A DNA stretch of 43,888 bases, from positions 1-43,888 of the forward strand of contig DAICXN010000004.1 of the NCBI GenBank assembly GCA_027312165.1, given 5' to 3'. Shown here one piece after another: positions 1-9,342 of this stretch; positions within the stretch are counted from its first letter, which is position 1, and each line of letters opens with the position of its first letter. The DNA comes from Candidatus Saccharimonadota bacterium (GTDB taxonomy: Bacteria; Patescibacteriota; Saccharimonadia; Saccharimonadales; Saccharimonadaceae). The position numbers and the translations under genes are program-made. Below the pieces are notes generated by a model. It did not search any database and was not told the origin of the DNA. It saw only the letters and a program-made list of their open reading frames with translations.

Positions 1-223
1 TAGTCTTAGGCTCGTCAAAGCGGTACGAACCGAACCTTAGAGCCAACTTCTGACCAGTGTAGTCGTCGATTGGATTAATTTCTGAAAATATTTCGCTCAA
101 ACCGCCCTCGACGTAGTCACGCCAAGAGTCTTTCTGGTGAGCGATGAGATCTGGTAGCGGTAGGGTGTCGTTCCCTGACGTGAAAAACACGCGTCCGCCA
201 CTTGTGGTCTGTTTTTTTGCCAC
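1..223 (-). CDS. rpoB: DNA-directed RNA polymerase subunit beta, N-terminal part (runs off window; GTG start)
   Basis: Reverse-strand translation from GTG at 223: MAKKQTTSGGRVFFTSGNDTLPLPDLIAHQKDSWRDYVEGGLSEIFSEINPIDDYTGQKLALRFGSYRFDEPKT, typical of the RpoB N-terminus; GAGGAG SD upstream. Missing from the ORF track because it is partial. Confidence 0.9.
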   Translation of the reverse strand, partial: MAKKQTTSGGRVFFTSGNDTLPLPDLIAHQKDSWRDYVEGGLSEIFSEINPIDDYTGQKLALRFGSYRFDEPKT

Positions 224-456
224 AGGCGTATATACTCCTCGCATTGTTTTAGTGGTTGATAGATCGGCCGGAAGATCCCTAAGTGCATGACGTTATCTTG
301 CTTTTTGCCTAGGATATTTGCAAAATAACCCACTGCCATGACTACACTACTTCTCAAAATACATTATGAGCGATATAGGAAATAAATGCAAGGGTTTTGC
401 CGGATATTACAGTATAAGCCTTCTCCTATTGACTATAGCTTGTTTTTCTGATATAA

Positions 457-1110
457 TTAAAGTATATTGGCGCCTCCGATATAGCGCCTAACTTCCTGGT
501 GAACCTCATCTACCGAATTACTCGCATCAATAGCGGCTATACCTCTTGCCTCCGCTATCTGCACATATGCCGCGTTGACCTTATCCTGGAAATCACTCCC
601 GCGTGATTCGAATGTGTCGGGATTTTCTAGCTCACCGCGCTTTGCGATTCTATGAGAACGAGTGTCGTGATCAAGCGTCAGCACCAGACTAAGATCTGGG
701 TTCATGTAGCGCGGATGAGTAAACAGCCTAGTCATGCGAATAATCTCTTCCTCATCAAGCCCTTCGCCCTTGCCTTGATATGCCAAGGTCGACAAATAAT
801 TGCGTGCTGATAACACTATCGCACCTCTAGCAAGCGCCGGCTCGATCTTCTCACGCCAAAGCTCTCGTCGTGCCGCACTAAACAGGGTGAGGTTGATCTC
901 TGGAGACCGTGCTAACGAACCATTCTTGATAACATTTCGTAGCTCATTGGCAATCGGCGTGGTCTTATCGGGATTGTCGCTGCCTGGCTCCTCAACCACC
1001 TGAACTAACTTGCCGCTGTCCCTTAGCCAAGCCGCCAACATCTCAACTTGAGTTGACTTACCGGTGCCGTCATTACCCTCAATCACAACATATTTGCCCG
1101 CTTCAGTCAC
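457..1110 (-). CDS. tmk: Thymidylate kinase
   Basis: YVVIEGNDGTGKSTQ P-loop and TMK architecture. Confidence 0.93.
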   Translation of the reverse strand: MTEAGKYVVIEGNDGTGKSTQVEMLAAWLRDSGKLVQVVEEPGSDNPDKTTPIANELRNVIKNGSLARSPEINLTLFSAARRELWREKIEPALARGAIVLSARNYLSTLAYQGKGEGLDEEEIIRMTRLFTHPRYMNPDLSLVLTLDHDTRSHRIAKRGELENPDTFESRGSDFQDKVNAAYVQIAEARGIAAIDASNSVDEVHQEVRRYIGGANIL

Positions 1111-1826
1111 TTCAGTCCCTCCGTCAGACCAGCAATAACTTGCGGCATCTTGCGGCTGTCCTTAAACGCTCGCGGCAACATCATCTCCGGTCGCCAACTG
1201 GCAATTAACTCTTCGAGGTTGTCGGTATGCTGGTACTTTCCGCTCATACCTGACCGACCATTTGAATAATCACCATCCACGGGCCCTGTTCGATGAAATA
1301 TAAGCTGCCCAATTCGTTCGCCAACTGGTAGGACTACAGACTCATGCTCATTTAAATTGAAAATTTCTAAAGTTATGCGGTTTATGTAGCCCGGATCGAT
1401 CCAACCGGCATCAAAACACACCGCAACGCCGTTTCGACCCCAGCTCGAGCGACTTTTCACCTCAGCCGCGCCACCATGTGCACGTATACCGATAAACTCA
1501 TGGGTGTGAGCCAAGATGCGCTCACCTGGCTTTAATACGATAATAGGATGGTCTGGCGGGATATTCTTAAATGTCTTAAAGCCGTATCGATCACACCACT
1601 GCTGATGCGGCATTGCCTCGAGAGGCCCCTTGAAATAACGCGCCACATCCTCCTCGTCAAATGGATTATAGACGCGAGAGCGCTCATCGTACTCTTGCTT
1701 GTAAAAATAATGTCCCAGCGTGAAATCAACGCTTGCTTCTGAAATATTACGCTCATCAAGTGGCGTACAGACTATCGTTCCGTCTGCGATCGCTTGTTTG
1801 ATCTCCACGTTTGAATACACACTCAT
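1107..1826 (-). CDS. dcd: dCTP deaminase / dUTPase-family protein
   Basis: AAEVKSRSSWGRNGVAVCFDAGWIDPGYINRITLEIFN and GERIGQLIF motifs; 4-nt overlap with tmk. Confidence 0.85.
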   Translation of the reverse strand: MSVYSNVEIKQAIADGTIVCTPLDERNISEASVDFTLGHYFYKQEYDERSRVYNPFDEEDVARYFKGPLEAMPHQQWCDRYGFKTFKNIPPDHPIIVLKPGERILAHTHEFIGIRAHGGAAEVKSRSSWGRNGVAVCFDAGWIDPGYINRITLEIFNLNEHESVVLPVGERIGQLIFHRTGPVDGDYSNGRSGMSGKYQHTDNLEELIASWRPEMMLPRAFKDSRKMPQVIAGLTEGLK

Positions 1827-1897
1827 TAAACAAGTCTCCCTTGTCCTTAAAATCTCTCCCTTAGAGTGATTTCATTGTAGCATGTTAAAATCTAGTT

Positions 1898-2122
1898 ATG
1901 AAAAAAGCCTCCCCCCGATCGATAATCATGGACTATGATCAGTTTGTCTCACAAGGTAGTCAGCCCATAGAAGGCAACGAGACTATAGTTATTGCCGACG
2001 AGCCGACCGGGGTACCCGGCGTACTAACCGTGATGGATATGCCAAGCGCCCTCGCCCTGGCACGATACGAAATTGAGGTTAGAGAAAAAGCCCCAGCGGA
2101 CAGCCAAACGACTACTGAGTAG
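1898..2122 (+). CDS. Small hypothetical protein (74 aa)
   Basis: ORF with TAAAAT -10 box ending 6 nt before the ATG; lies between dcd and thyA on the opposite strand. Confidence 0.5.
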   Translation: MKKASPRSIIMDYDQFVSQGSQPIEGNETIVIADEPTGVPGVLTVMDMPSALALARYEIEVREKAPADSQTTTE

Positions 2123-2146
2123 CCTTTTTGGCATGTCCGCCGGGGC
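2090..2146. terminator. Long hairpin covering the 3' end and stop codon of the small ORF
   Basis: GCCCC-A-GCGGACA ... TGTCCGC-C-GGGGC outer stem with inner GCCAAA/TTTGGC stem. Confidence 0.5.
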
Positions 2147-2160
2147 AAGGTTAGCTTGCC

Positions 2161-2976
2161 TCACACAGCGATTGGAGCCTTGATGGCGGGATATGGATCG
2201 TAGCCTTCGATTTCAATATCAGAAAGCTCGAACTTGTCGATATCGCGTACCTCGGGGTTGAGTCGCAGCCTTGGTAGAGCTCGAGGCTGCCGAGACAACT
2301 GCTCACTCACCTGGTTGAAGTGATTGAAATAGATGTGAGCATCGCCCAGAGAGTGGATAAACTCACCCACCTCCAAGTCACACACCTGGGCAACCAGATG
2401 CGTAAGCAGGGCGTAGCTAGCGATGTTGAACGGCACGCCAAGGAAGACGTCAGCCGACCTCTGATACATCTGACAGCTCAAAACTCCACGCCCGCCCTCT
2501 TCAGCAGCAGGCCTGACATAGAACTGAAACATCGCATGACAAGGCGGCAAAGCCATCTTGTCGACCTCAGCGGGATTCCAAGCGGTAACCATGTGCCTAC
2601 GAGAGTCAGGGTCTCTCTTGATAGACTCAATCACCCGAGTGATTTGATCGATTGACTCCCCGTCTGGAGTTGGCCAAGATCGCCACTGCGAACCATATAC
2701 AGGTCCGAGATCGCCGTCTTCATCGGCCCACTCATCCCAGATTGTTATCTGGTTGTCGTTAAGCCACTTGATGTTTGTATCACCTTTCAGGAACCACAGC
2801 AGCTCGCCAAAGACGCTCCGCGTGTGCACCTTCTTGGTGGTGAGTAGCGGAAAGCCCTCTCGGAGATCAAATCGCATTTGATAACCAAAAACGCTCCGCG
2901 TGCCTGTGCCCGTTCGATCTGACTTATTCACCCCCTTTTGGACAATGTATTCCAACAAATCCAAATACTGCTTCAT
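2161..2976 (-). CDS. thyA: Thymidylate synthase
   Basis: [15 protein letters not shown]...[36 protein letters not shown] motifs. Confidence 0.96.
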   Translation of the reverse strand: MKQYLDLLEYIVQKGVNKSDRTGTGTRSVFGYQMRFDLREGFPLLTTKKVHTRSVFGELLWFLKGDTNIKWLNDNQITIWDEWADEDGDLGPVYGSQWRSWPTPDGESIDQITRVIESIKRDPDSRRHMVTAWNPAEVDKMALPPCHAMFQFYVRPAAEEGGRGVLSCQMYQRSADVFLGVPFNIASYALLTHLVAQVCDLEVGEFIHSLGDAHIYFNHFNQVSEQLSRQPRALPRLRLNPEVRDIDKFELSDIEIEGYDPYPAIKAPIAV

Positions 2977-3023
2977 AGCAGCACCCTTCTGCTAGATTGC
3001 AAGGCAAACTATTAATGTTCGCC

Positions 3024-3042
3024 CACCCATGGGTGAATTATA
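3024..3042 (-). promoter_or_regulatory. Putative thyA promoter (TATAAT) with 12-bp perfect palindrome CACCCATGGGTG near +1
   Basis: Reverse strand: TATAATTCACCCATGGGTG in the clpP-thyA intergenic gap. Confidence 0.4.
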
Positions 3043-3044
3043 CC

Positions 3045-3644
3045 CTATTTGATTTTCGTTAGCACCTGATCGACTAGGCCGTACTTCTTTGCCTCATCAG
3101 CCGCCATCCAGTAATCCCTCTCCATGTCGGCTTTTACCTTGGCCAACTTTTGACCGGTGTTCTTTGCCAAGATTTTTGCAAGCAACTCTTTGACCTCCAA
3201 ACTCTCCTTGAGGTCAATCTCCATATCTGTCACCTTGCCTCTTGTGCCGCTTGATGGCTGATGAATCATAACTTTAGCGTGCGGCAAGACGTGTCGCTTA
3301 CCTTTAGCGCCGCTTGAAAGCAAAAAGGCACCCATGCTAGCCTGCAACCCAATACCGTAGGTTGCGACATCCGGAGCAATAAAGTTCATCGTGTCATAAA
3401 TTGCCAAGCCGTCATACACACTGCCGCCAGGGCTGTTAATGTAAAGCGAGATATCTTTCTCGGGATCCTCATAGGCTAAGTGAAGCATTTGAGCGACAAT
3501 AATATTTGCAGTGTGCTCATTGACCTGCTCTCCGAGGAAAATTATCCTCTCCTTGAGCAAGCGCGAGTAGATGTCGTAGGCTCTTTCACCATCGTGCGAC
3601 CTCTCTATAACCGTTGGGACTAAGTATGAGCTAGGTTTTGTCAT
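3045..3644 (-). CDS. clpP: ATP-dependent Clp protease proteolytic subunit
   Basis: [16 protein letters not shown] and HQPSSGTRG motifs. Confidence 0.96.
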   Translation of the reverse strand: MTKPSSYLVPTVIERSHDGERAYDIYSRLLKERIIFLGEQVNEHTANIIVAQMLHLAYEDPEKDISLYINSPGGSVYDGLAIYDTMNFIAPDVATYGIGLQASMGAFLLSSGAKGKRHVLPHAKVMIHQPSSGTRGKVTDMEIDLKESLEVKELLAKILAKNTGQKLAKVKADMERDYWMAADEAKKYGLVDQVLTKIK

Positions 3645-3651
3645 AAACTAA

Positions 3652-3690
3652 TATTAACAAAAACTAGCACTCTTTGCAATTGAGTGCTAG
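3652..3690 (-). promoter_or_regulatory. CIRCE (HrcA) operator overlapping clpP promoter
   Basis: CTAGCACTC-N9-GAGTGCTAG at 3664-3690; reverse strand TTGCAA-17-TAATAT then 6 nt to ATG. Confidence 0.88.
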
Positions 3691-3709
3691 TTTGCTTGAT
3701 TTTAACTAC

Positions 3710-4996
3710 TTATTTCGAGTTTAATTCGACTAGTTTCGCAACCGTCTTGTCGCTAATCATGCGATTTGCAATATCACGATGGACGTTCGGATCGTTAAAC
3801 TGCTCGGCCGTTTTTGCATCTTTGCCGTACTGGGACTTAAATGCATCAATTTGTGACGAAAGCTCCTCGCGCGAAACATCGACATTAAGCTCTCGTGAGA
3901 GTTCAGCTAGAACCAGTCCAGCCTTAACTCTCTTTTCGGCAGCAGGCCTGACCTCTTTAGCAAGCCAATCGTCTCTGTCCTTGAACTTTTGGGCTTCAAG
4001 GTATGACTCTAGAGACATACCTCGATATGACAGATTCTGCGTCATATCCTGCTCAATTGAGCGGATCTGATCTTCAACCAGCATTTCCGGCAGTGCAACC
4101 TTGCTTGCATCAGCCAGTTCGCCGACCAGTGCGTCCTTTAGCTTTTCGTCAGCTTCTCGCTCTTTTTGAGAGGTGATCTCTCGCTTAATATCATCTTTTA
4201 GTTCGTCAACTGAAGTGAATGGGCCGCACTTAGCTGCGAACTCGTCGTCCACGTCAGGCAGACTGACTTCAAAGACAGTTCGGAGCTTGACGTCAAAAGT
4301 AACTTTTTGACCAGCCAAATCTTTGGCGTGATAATCCTTTGGAAACTCAAGATCTAACGTAAACTCTTCGCCAGCCTTATGGCCAACGACACCCTCTTCA
4401 AATCCCGGTATAAACTGGCCATCGCCAAGCTTTAGCGAATATCCCTCTGATGCACCGCCCTCAAATGCGACTCCGTCTTTTTTGCCAACAAAATCAATCA
4501 CCACCTCATCACCATTTTTGGCGGCTCTTTCGACCTCTTTTTTGGTAGCGAAGTTCTCGCGCATGCGATCGATTATAGTATCGACTTCATCATCCGCCAC
4601 GACCACTTTATCGCGCTTTGACTTTAGCTTTTTATAGTCTCCGAGCTTTACTTCAGGAACAATCTCAGACTCAGCCGTGAACTCAAGTTCCTGACCTGGT
4701 ACAAACTTTTTCACTTCAACTTCAGGTCGTTCAATGGCCTGGATATTTTCGTTCATAAATGCCTCGGCCACGGCCTTTGACAGGGCGTTGTCTAGTGTGT
4801 GCTCCTGTAGAGCAGCTGGATCAACGTGTTTTTGTGCAACGCCTAGCGGCACTCTTCCTTTTCTAAAGCCAGGAACTTTAATGTCTCGTGATAATTTTCT
4901 TAACGCCACCTGCTCGGCAACTTCAAGCTCAGCACCCCCAAGAGCAATGGTTAGTTTCACCCTTGTGTCTGATAAATGTTGTACGGTCGTATTCAT
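3710..4996 (-). CDS. tig: Trigger factor
   Basis: MNTTVQHLSDTRVKLTIALGGAEL..., GFRKGRVPLGVAQK, FKBP-like central domain. Confidence 0.92.
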   Translation of the reverse strand: MNTTVQHLSDTRVKLTIALGGAELEVAEQVALRKLSRDIKVPGFRKGRVPLGVAQKHVDPAALQEHTLDNALSKAVAEAFMNENIQAIERPEVEVKKFVPGQELEFTAESEIVPEVKLGDYKKLKSKRDKVVVADDEVDTIIDRMRENFATKKEVERAAKNGDEVVIDFVGKKDGVAFEGGASEGYSLKLGDGQFIPGFEEGVVGHKAGEEFTLDLEFPKDYHAKDLAGQKVTFDVKLRTVFEVSLPDVDDEFAAKCGPFTSVDELKDDIKREITSQKEREADEKLKDALVGELADASKVALPEMLVEDQIRSIEQDMTQNLSYRGMSLESYLEAQKFKDRDDWLAKEVRPAAEKRVKAGLVLAELSRELNVDVSREELSSQIDAFKSQYGKDAKTAEQFNDPNVHRDIANRMISDKTVAKLVELNSK

Positions 4997-5064
4997 GGTT
5001 ATTAATTATAACAGATACGAGCCGCCCTTTCCAGTGAGCCACGTCAGGTAACAATAGCCAGATG

Positions 5065-5628
5065 TTAGGCCGGGTGCGGAGGACCTTCGATCCTCACGAT
5101 ACATTGGGTCTTTCCAGCTCCACCGATATTGCCGTTGGTGTAGCCAGTTGAAGAAAAACCAGTAATACTAGCATTAGTGATGCGGCTGAGACCGCATTGC
5201 TGATTTACCCCCTGAAGAAAATACTGCATATATAAAGGACCAGCAGTGGCAGAGCCCCAATATGTGAGTGTTACGCCATAGTTACTATCACCGAACGTAG
5301 GAACAGAACGGGGCGGCTGACCTATCGATCCGATACTTGATTCAAATGTGGCATTCTGAGTAACCGAACCGTTAGATGACACGTGGCAACCAGTAGCCGT
5401 AGTCACACAAGCAAGCATCGTCCCTGGGCCTGGTAGCGGGTACTTGCCCTCAAGCGCTACATATGCCTCAGTAAGCTTCTTAGTTTGTGCAGCGGCATCA
5501 ATAATAGCCGTATTATTAGCTTTTTGCGATACGTTATTAAAAGCAACGACAGAGATTGCGGCTAGTATACCAATCACTACAATCACTATCAGCAGCTCCA
5601 CTATCGTGAAACCATAAGCTCTTTTCAT
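5065..5628 (-). CDS. Type IV pilin-like / prepilin-type N-terminal cleavage protein
   Basis: MKRAYGFTIVELLIVIVVIGILAAIS prepilin motif; start set at 5628 rather than 5670. Confidence 0.88.
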   Translation of the reverse strand: MKRAYGFTIVELLIVIVVIGILAAISVVAFNNVSQKANNTAIIDAAAQTKKLTEAYVALEGKYPLPGPGTMLACVTTATGCHVSSNGSVTQNATFESSIGSIGQPPRSVPTFGDSNYGVTLTYWGSATAGPLYMQYFLQGVNQQCGLSRITNASITGFSSTGYTNGNIGGAGKTQCIVRIEGPPHPA

Positions 5629-5687
5629 GCCTCTAAGTTTATCCCCCAGAGAGATTTTTTGCAACCGCAAGGAGATCTGAAACTTCC

Positions 5688-7022
5688 CTACACCTCAAAC
5701 ACGGCGTCGTCGTCACCATCGTAGCGGCGATCTCGAACGACCGTTACCATGCGCACCGCATCCATCTTTTCTTCGCTTGAGTCAACCAGATTTCTAACCG
5801 TATAAACTCCGCTAGAAAGCTCGTCTTCACCTACAAAGGCCACGAACGGAATCTGCTTCTTTAGGGCGGTCTTTATCTGCTTGTCGAGCTTACGACCGGT
5901 GATATCAAGCTCAACTCTTACGCCCTCGGAACGCAGCTTTCGAGCCAATGCATCTGCTCCATCGACCACCGACTCATCGACGACAGCAACATAAACATCA
6001 GTATGTGAGGCAAATCGAGGCAGTAGCTTATGCACTTCTAGAAATTGCTGCATAGTTGTAGCCCCGAGACCCACGCCAACTGTCGCTACAGGCTCGACTC
6101 CGAATAGCCCGACCAGCCCATCATAGCGACCACCGCCGAACAGAGCTCGGTTATTCTCAGGTGAAGTATCAAAAAACTCAAACACCGTTCCAGTATAGTA
6201 GTCAAGTCCGCGCATAAGCGTCACGTCAAATACCACGTTATTAATTCCTTTTTTCTTTAGACTCTGCATGACTTGGCGCATCTCGACCACGCTTGGCAGA
6301 TTAGCCAGACCTGGAGGGAGTGCCTCGAGAGTACTGATACTGATCAGATCCGCAAGCTTGGGCAGCCCCTTCTCGGCGTCAGCCCCAAATATACTAATAG
6401 CTTGGCGCTTAAATTCCTCAACTGGCAATTTATCTTTCTTGTCCAATAGCTTAGTCATCATGGTTGCGCCAATAAAATCTAGACCTAAAAACTCAGACAT
6501 CAATTGGTTGATCAGCTGTCGATTATTGACCCGGATCTTAAACATGTCTTCAGTCGCACCAAACCCCATGACACAGGCATAAGAAAGCTCAATAATCTCT
6601 GCGTCGGCCATCGCACCCTCTACTCCGAACAGGTCAGCATTTAGCTGCCAAAACTCTCGCTCGCGTCCTCGCTGCGGTCGCTCGTAACGCATAAAGTTGG
6701 CTATAGAATAAAGCCTTGATGGCATCGGCATCTCCTGACGACGGGCTGCCACCATTCGTGACACGCTAGGCGTCATCTCCGGCCGAATGGCCACCATACG
6801 CTCGCCGCGATCTTGAAATGCGTAGGTTTGCTCGCCAGCCAGCTCTTGACCAGACTTGGCGGTGTAAATTTCAAGCGGCTCAATTAACGGCGCACCGTAC
6901 TCTTCGTAACCAAACCCTTCAGCGGCTTCACGCCATACCTTAAAAATATAGTTCTGCAGACGCTTATCCTCAGGATAGTAGTCTCGGGTACCTTTATAGC
7001 TCTGGGTTGATAAATTACTCAT
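5688..7022 (-). CDS. hisS: Histidine--tRNA ligase
   Basis: YKGTRDYYPEDKR, RYERPQRGREREFWQLNADLFG, GGGRYDGL motifs. Confidence 0.96.
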   Translation of the reverse strand: MSNLSTQSYKGTRDYYPEDKRLQNYIFKVWREAAEGFGYEEYGAPLIEPLEIYTAKSGQELAGEQTYAFQDRGERMVAIRPEMTPSVSRMVAARRQEMPMPSRLYSIANFMRYERPQRGREREFWQLNADLFGVEGAMADAEIIELSYACVMGFGATEDMFKIRVNNRQLINQLMSEFLGLDFIGATMMTKLLDKKDKLPVEEFKRQAISIFGADAEKGLPKLADLISISTLEALPPGLANLPSVVEMRQVMQSLKKKGINNVVFDVTLMRGLDYYTGTVFEFFDTSPENNRALFGGGRYDGLVGLFGVEPVATVGVGLGATTMQQFLEVHKLLPRFASHTDVYVAVVDESVVDGADALARKLRSEGVRVELDITGRKLDKQIKTALKKQIPFVAFVGEDELSSGVYTVRNLVDSSEEKMDAVRMVTVVRDRRYDGDDDAVFEV

Positions 7023-7096
7023 AATTGTCTCTATTGTGTCATTTTTTGAACATCTGTGTCAATCTATACTTTAATTATACCACATTTTGTGATTTT

Positions 7097-7621
7097 TTAC
7101 AACACGTGTCGCTGCAGCCACGCATACAATACGACGGCAGCGGCCGCTCCGACATTGATTGACCGAGTCGAACCAAACTGTTCAATAGCCACAATACTAG
7201 ATGCACTCTTGGCCAGCTCCTCTGATATGCCTGGGCCCTCTTGCCCAAAGACCAATACTGCATTTTTGGGCAGGACGCTAACGCCAAGCGGAGTAGAGCC
7301 AGCGACATTGTCTACGGCAATTATTTCGCGAGACTGCTGCTGCATTTCACCTACAAATTCTCGGACGCTATCAACGTAGTGAACATGCAGATACTTATCG
7401 GTTGCCATCGCGCCGCGCTTGTTCCACTGGCGTCGGCCAATTACGTAAACATGTCTGACCCCAAATGCATTTGCACTTCTGACAATTGAACCCATATTAA
7501 AGTCTCTCTGGGTGTTTTCTAGAGCGATAACTAGTCCGTGACCGCTCTCATCTAAGCGAGCAACGATCTCCTCTTCGGAGATATTCTTAAATTCGTCAAT
7601 TACGTTTCTCGAGTCATCCAT
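7097..7621 (-). CDS. TrmH/SpoU-family RNA methyltransferase
   Basis: NTQRDFNMGSIVRSANAFGV, VFGQEGPGIS, STRSINVGAAAAVVLY SPOUT motifs. Confidence 0.9.
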   Translation of the reverse strand: MDDSRNVIDEFKNISEEEIVARLDESGHGLVIALENTQRDFNMGSIVRSANAFGVRHVYVIGRRQWNKRGAMATDKYLHVHYVDSVREFVGEMQQQSREIIAVDNVAGSTPLGVSVLPKNAVLVFGQEGPGISEELAKSASSIVAIEQFGSTRSINVGAAAAVVLYAWLQRHVL

Positions 7622-8249
7622 TGACTTCAGCCTGACGAATAATTATCGCAACCCAGAGTATAAAGAAAGCAAATGTCGCCACTTCGGCCAAATACAAGCT
7701 CTCGCTTAGACCACTCCAATACAAAATAAACAACCCGATGATCGCCGCGTGAATAAGATACGATGCAGCATAAAACCAGCGACTCATTCCAGGGAGAATC
7801 CATGGAGCGCTAACGCAGAGTGCTAGAAATATAAAGTAAATAGCATGGCCAAAAATATCATGCGGCAATACACCGAAGCTACGCGGAAATAACCCAACCA
7901 AATATATACACACTGCTATGGCGGATATGCCAGCCAGAATCACTCCCGGCCTCATCAGAGCAAGTTCACTTGAGCTAGCTTTTGCCTTCTTTAGCTCCTG
8001 ATAGAACGCCCAGCCAAACCAGCCGACAAGCGCGCCAGCCACCCACATCGATACGTTAAAGAAGTGCGCTGAGAATATATCACCCTCTCCCAGGTAACTA
8101 ATATGCCACCTCGACCAGTTCGGATCATTTGATAATATGGCAGATAGTCCGACGCTGACTAGTAGCTGGACTACAACTACGCCTAAAATGAATCGGGCTG
8201 AAATATTTAGTGTAGAAATCGGTCGCTGCAGCCAGGTGCGTAAACTCAT
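7614..8249 (-). CDS. DUF998-like multi-pass membrane protein
   Basis: MSLRTWLQRPISTLNISARFILGVVVV..., multiple TM segments; start reset to 8249, where TATACT ends 6 nt upstream; the longer ORF runs antisense through a tRNA. Confidence 0.7.
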   Translation of the reverse strand: MSLRTWLQRPISTLNISARFILGVVVVQLLVSVGLSAILSNDPNWSRWHISYLGEGDIFSAHFFNVSMWVAGALVGWFGWAFYQELKKAKASSSELALMRPGVILAGISAIAVCIYLVGLFPRSFGVLPHDIFGHAIYFIFLALCVSAPWILPGMSRWFYAASYLIHAAIIGLFILYWSGLSESLYLAEVATFAFFILWVAIIIRQAEVNG

Positions 8250-8317
8250 GGGGCAAGTATAGCAAATGCGCCTTATTGCAACAAAGTAAAAAGAGCCCGG
8301 AAGGACTCTTCTTACTC

Positions 8318-8402
8318 TGGTGCGGATGAAAGGACTTGAACCTTCACGCCTTGCGGCACATGCTCCTAAGGCATGCGTGTCTACCAATTCCACCACATCC
8401 GC
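8318..8402 (-). tRNA. tRNA-Leu (anticodon TAG)
   Basis: Reverse strand GCGGATG...CTTAGGA loop...CATCCGC-A-CCA; class II variable arm. Confidence 0.95.
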
Positions 8403-8471
8403 ATAATTGGTTGCTTTGATTATTATATCAGAGAATATATGATTTTCCATACTCTTTTGCATTTTTTCACT

Positions 8472-8647
8472 CTTAGGGAATCTTCTCTCGCTGACCTCTA
8501 TGACCCGTGACTATGCCACCGCTTCTTGCCAAGGCCCACAAAGCACTCGACCGCGTCGTCGACCGCCTCTACCGCCGCGGACCCTTCCCGACCGAGGCCG
8601 ACCGCGTAGCGATGCTATTTGAAAAATACCAAGAAGCTATAGCCTAA
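8472..8647 (+). pseudogene. C-terminal remnant of MmeI/type IIG-like DNA methyltransferase, frameshifted
   Basis: ...ESSLADLYDP / frameshift / VTMPPLLAKAHKALDRVVDRLYRRGPFPTEADRVAMLFEKYQEAIA*; resembles the conserved C-terminus of that methyltransferase family; GC-rich relative to flanks. Confidence 0.7.
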
Positions 8648-8684
8648 GCAGACCGCAGACTTTAGTTGTGATATAGTTTTCGTA

Positions 8685-8712
8685 TTGACTTTGTGAGATA
8701 TGATTGTACAAT
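8685..8712 (+). promoter_or_regulatory. Promoter TTGACT-16-TACAAT
   Basis: 8685-8690 and 8707-8712; ATG 7 nt downstream at 8720. Confidence 0.75.
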
Positions 8713-8719
8713 TAGCCTC

Positions 8720-9307
8720 ATGAAATCATCTCCTGAAAACTCCTCAGATCAGTCTGCTCAACTTGAACCTGCTTATTACGCAAGCCTGCTAGTCAGCCTC
8801 ACTAGCGGCCATCATCCAGACTCAGTCGGTGTTCTAGGAACATCGTTTGCCGACCGAAAAGCCGGGAGACTGTTTTACAACTACTATCTGGGCAGTGGCC
8901 CAAACGGTCTGCACGAACACCTCAGGCAGGCTGAGCCGATGAGACAGTATCACGACGAGAAAGACCCCCTTTACTCAAAGCTTATCGACAAGGAGACTGG
9001 CAGCGCACTGATGAAGCTCCACTCAAACGGCTGGATTATGGACGAGAGGATCCACGTAACCTTTGGCTACGAGCCAGAGTCAATAAACCAGGATACTGCT
9101 AAATACATTTCGGCTATGGGTGCGATCGGCATGGTTTTGACGATGAGCAAATCAAATGAAATTAGGCGTTCGATGGACGGCAGGAAAAGAGAGCTCGAAC
9201 TGGACGATCGATTGGATTTCGCCAGTGGCGCCAAAGACAATATGCTCAAATATGGCACTGGCCATATATCACTAGACGGTGAGTCACTGCACTTTCACAA
9301 CTACTAG
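8720..9307 (+). CDS. Hypothetical protein, no recognised family
   Basis: MKSSPENSSDQSAQLEPAYYASLLVSL...; start chosen from promoter position. Confidence 0.7.
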   Translation: MKSSPENSSDQSAQLEPAYYASLLVSLTSGHHPDSVGVLGTSFADRKAGRLFYNYYLGSGPNGLHEHLRQAEPMRQYHDEKDPLYSKLIDKETGSALMKLHSNGWIMDERIHVTFGYEPESINQDTAKYISAMGAIGMVLTMSKSNEIRRSMDGRKRELELDDRLDFASGAKDNMLKYGTGHISLDGESLHFHNY

Positions 9308-9342
9308 AATAATCAATGACAGTTACGCCCTAACGAGAGATG

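Noticed and set aside
97-357. 86-aa minus-strand ORF in the track
   Set aside because: It covers the rpoB leader and start in a different frame; the real coding frame is the partial rpoB at 1-223.
8250-8462. N-terminal extension of the 7614-8462 ORF
   Set aside because: It reads through the tRNA-Leu(TAG) gene and upstream spacer; the promoter and hydrophobic start point to ATG at 8249.
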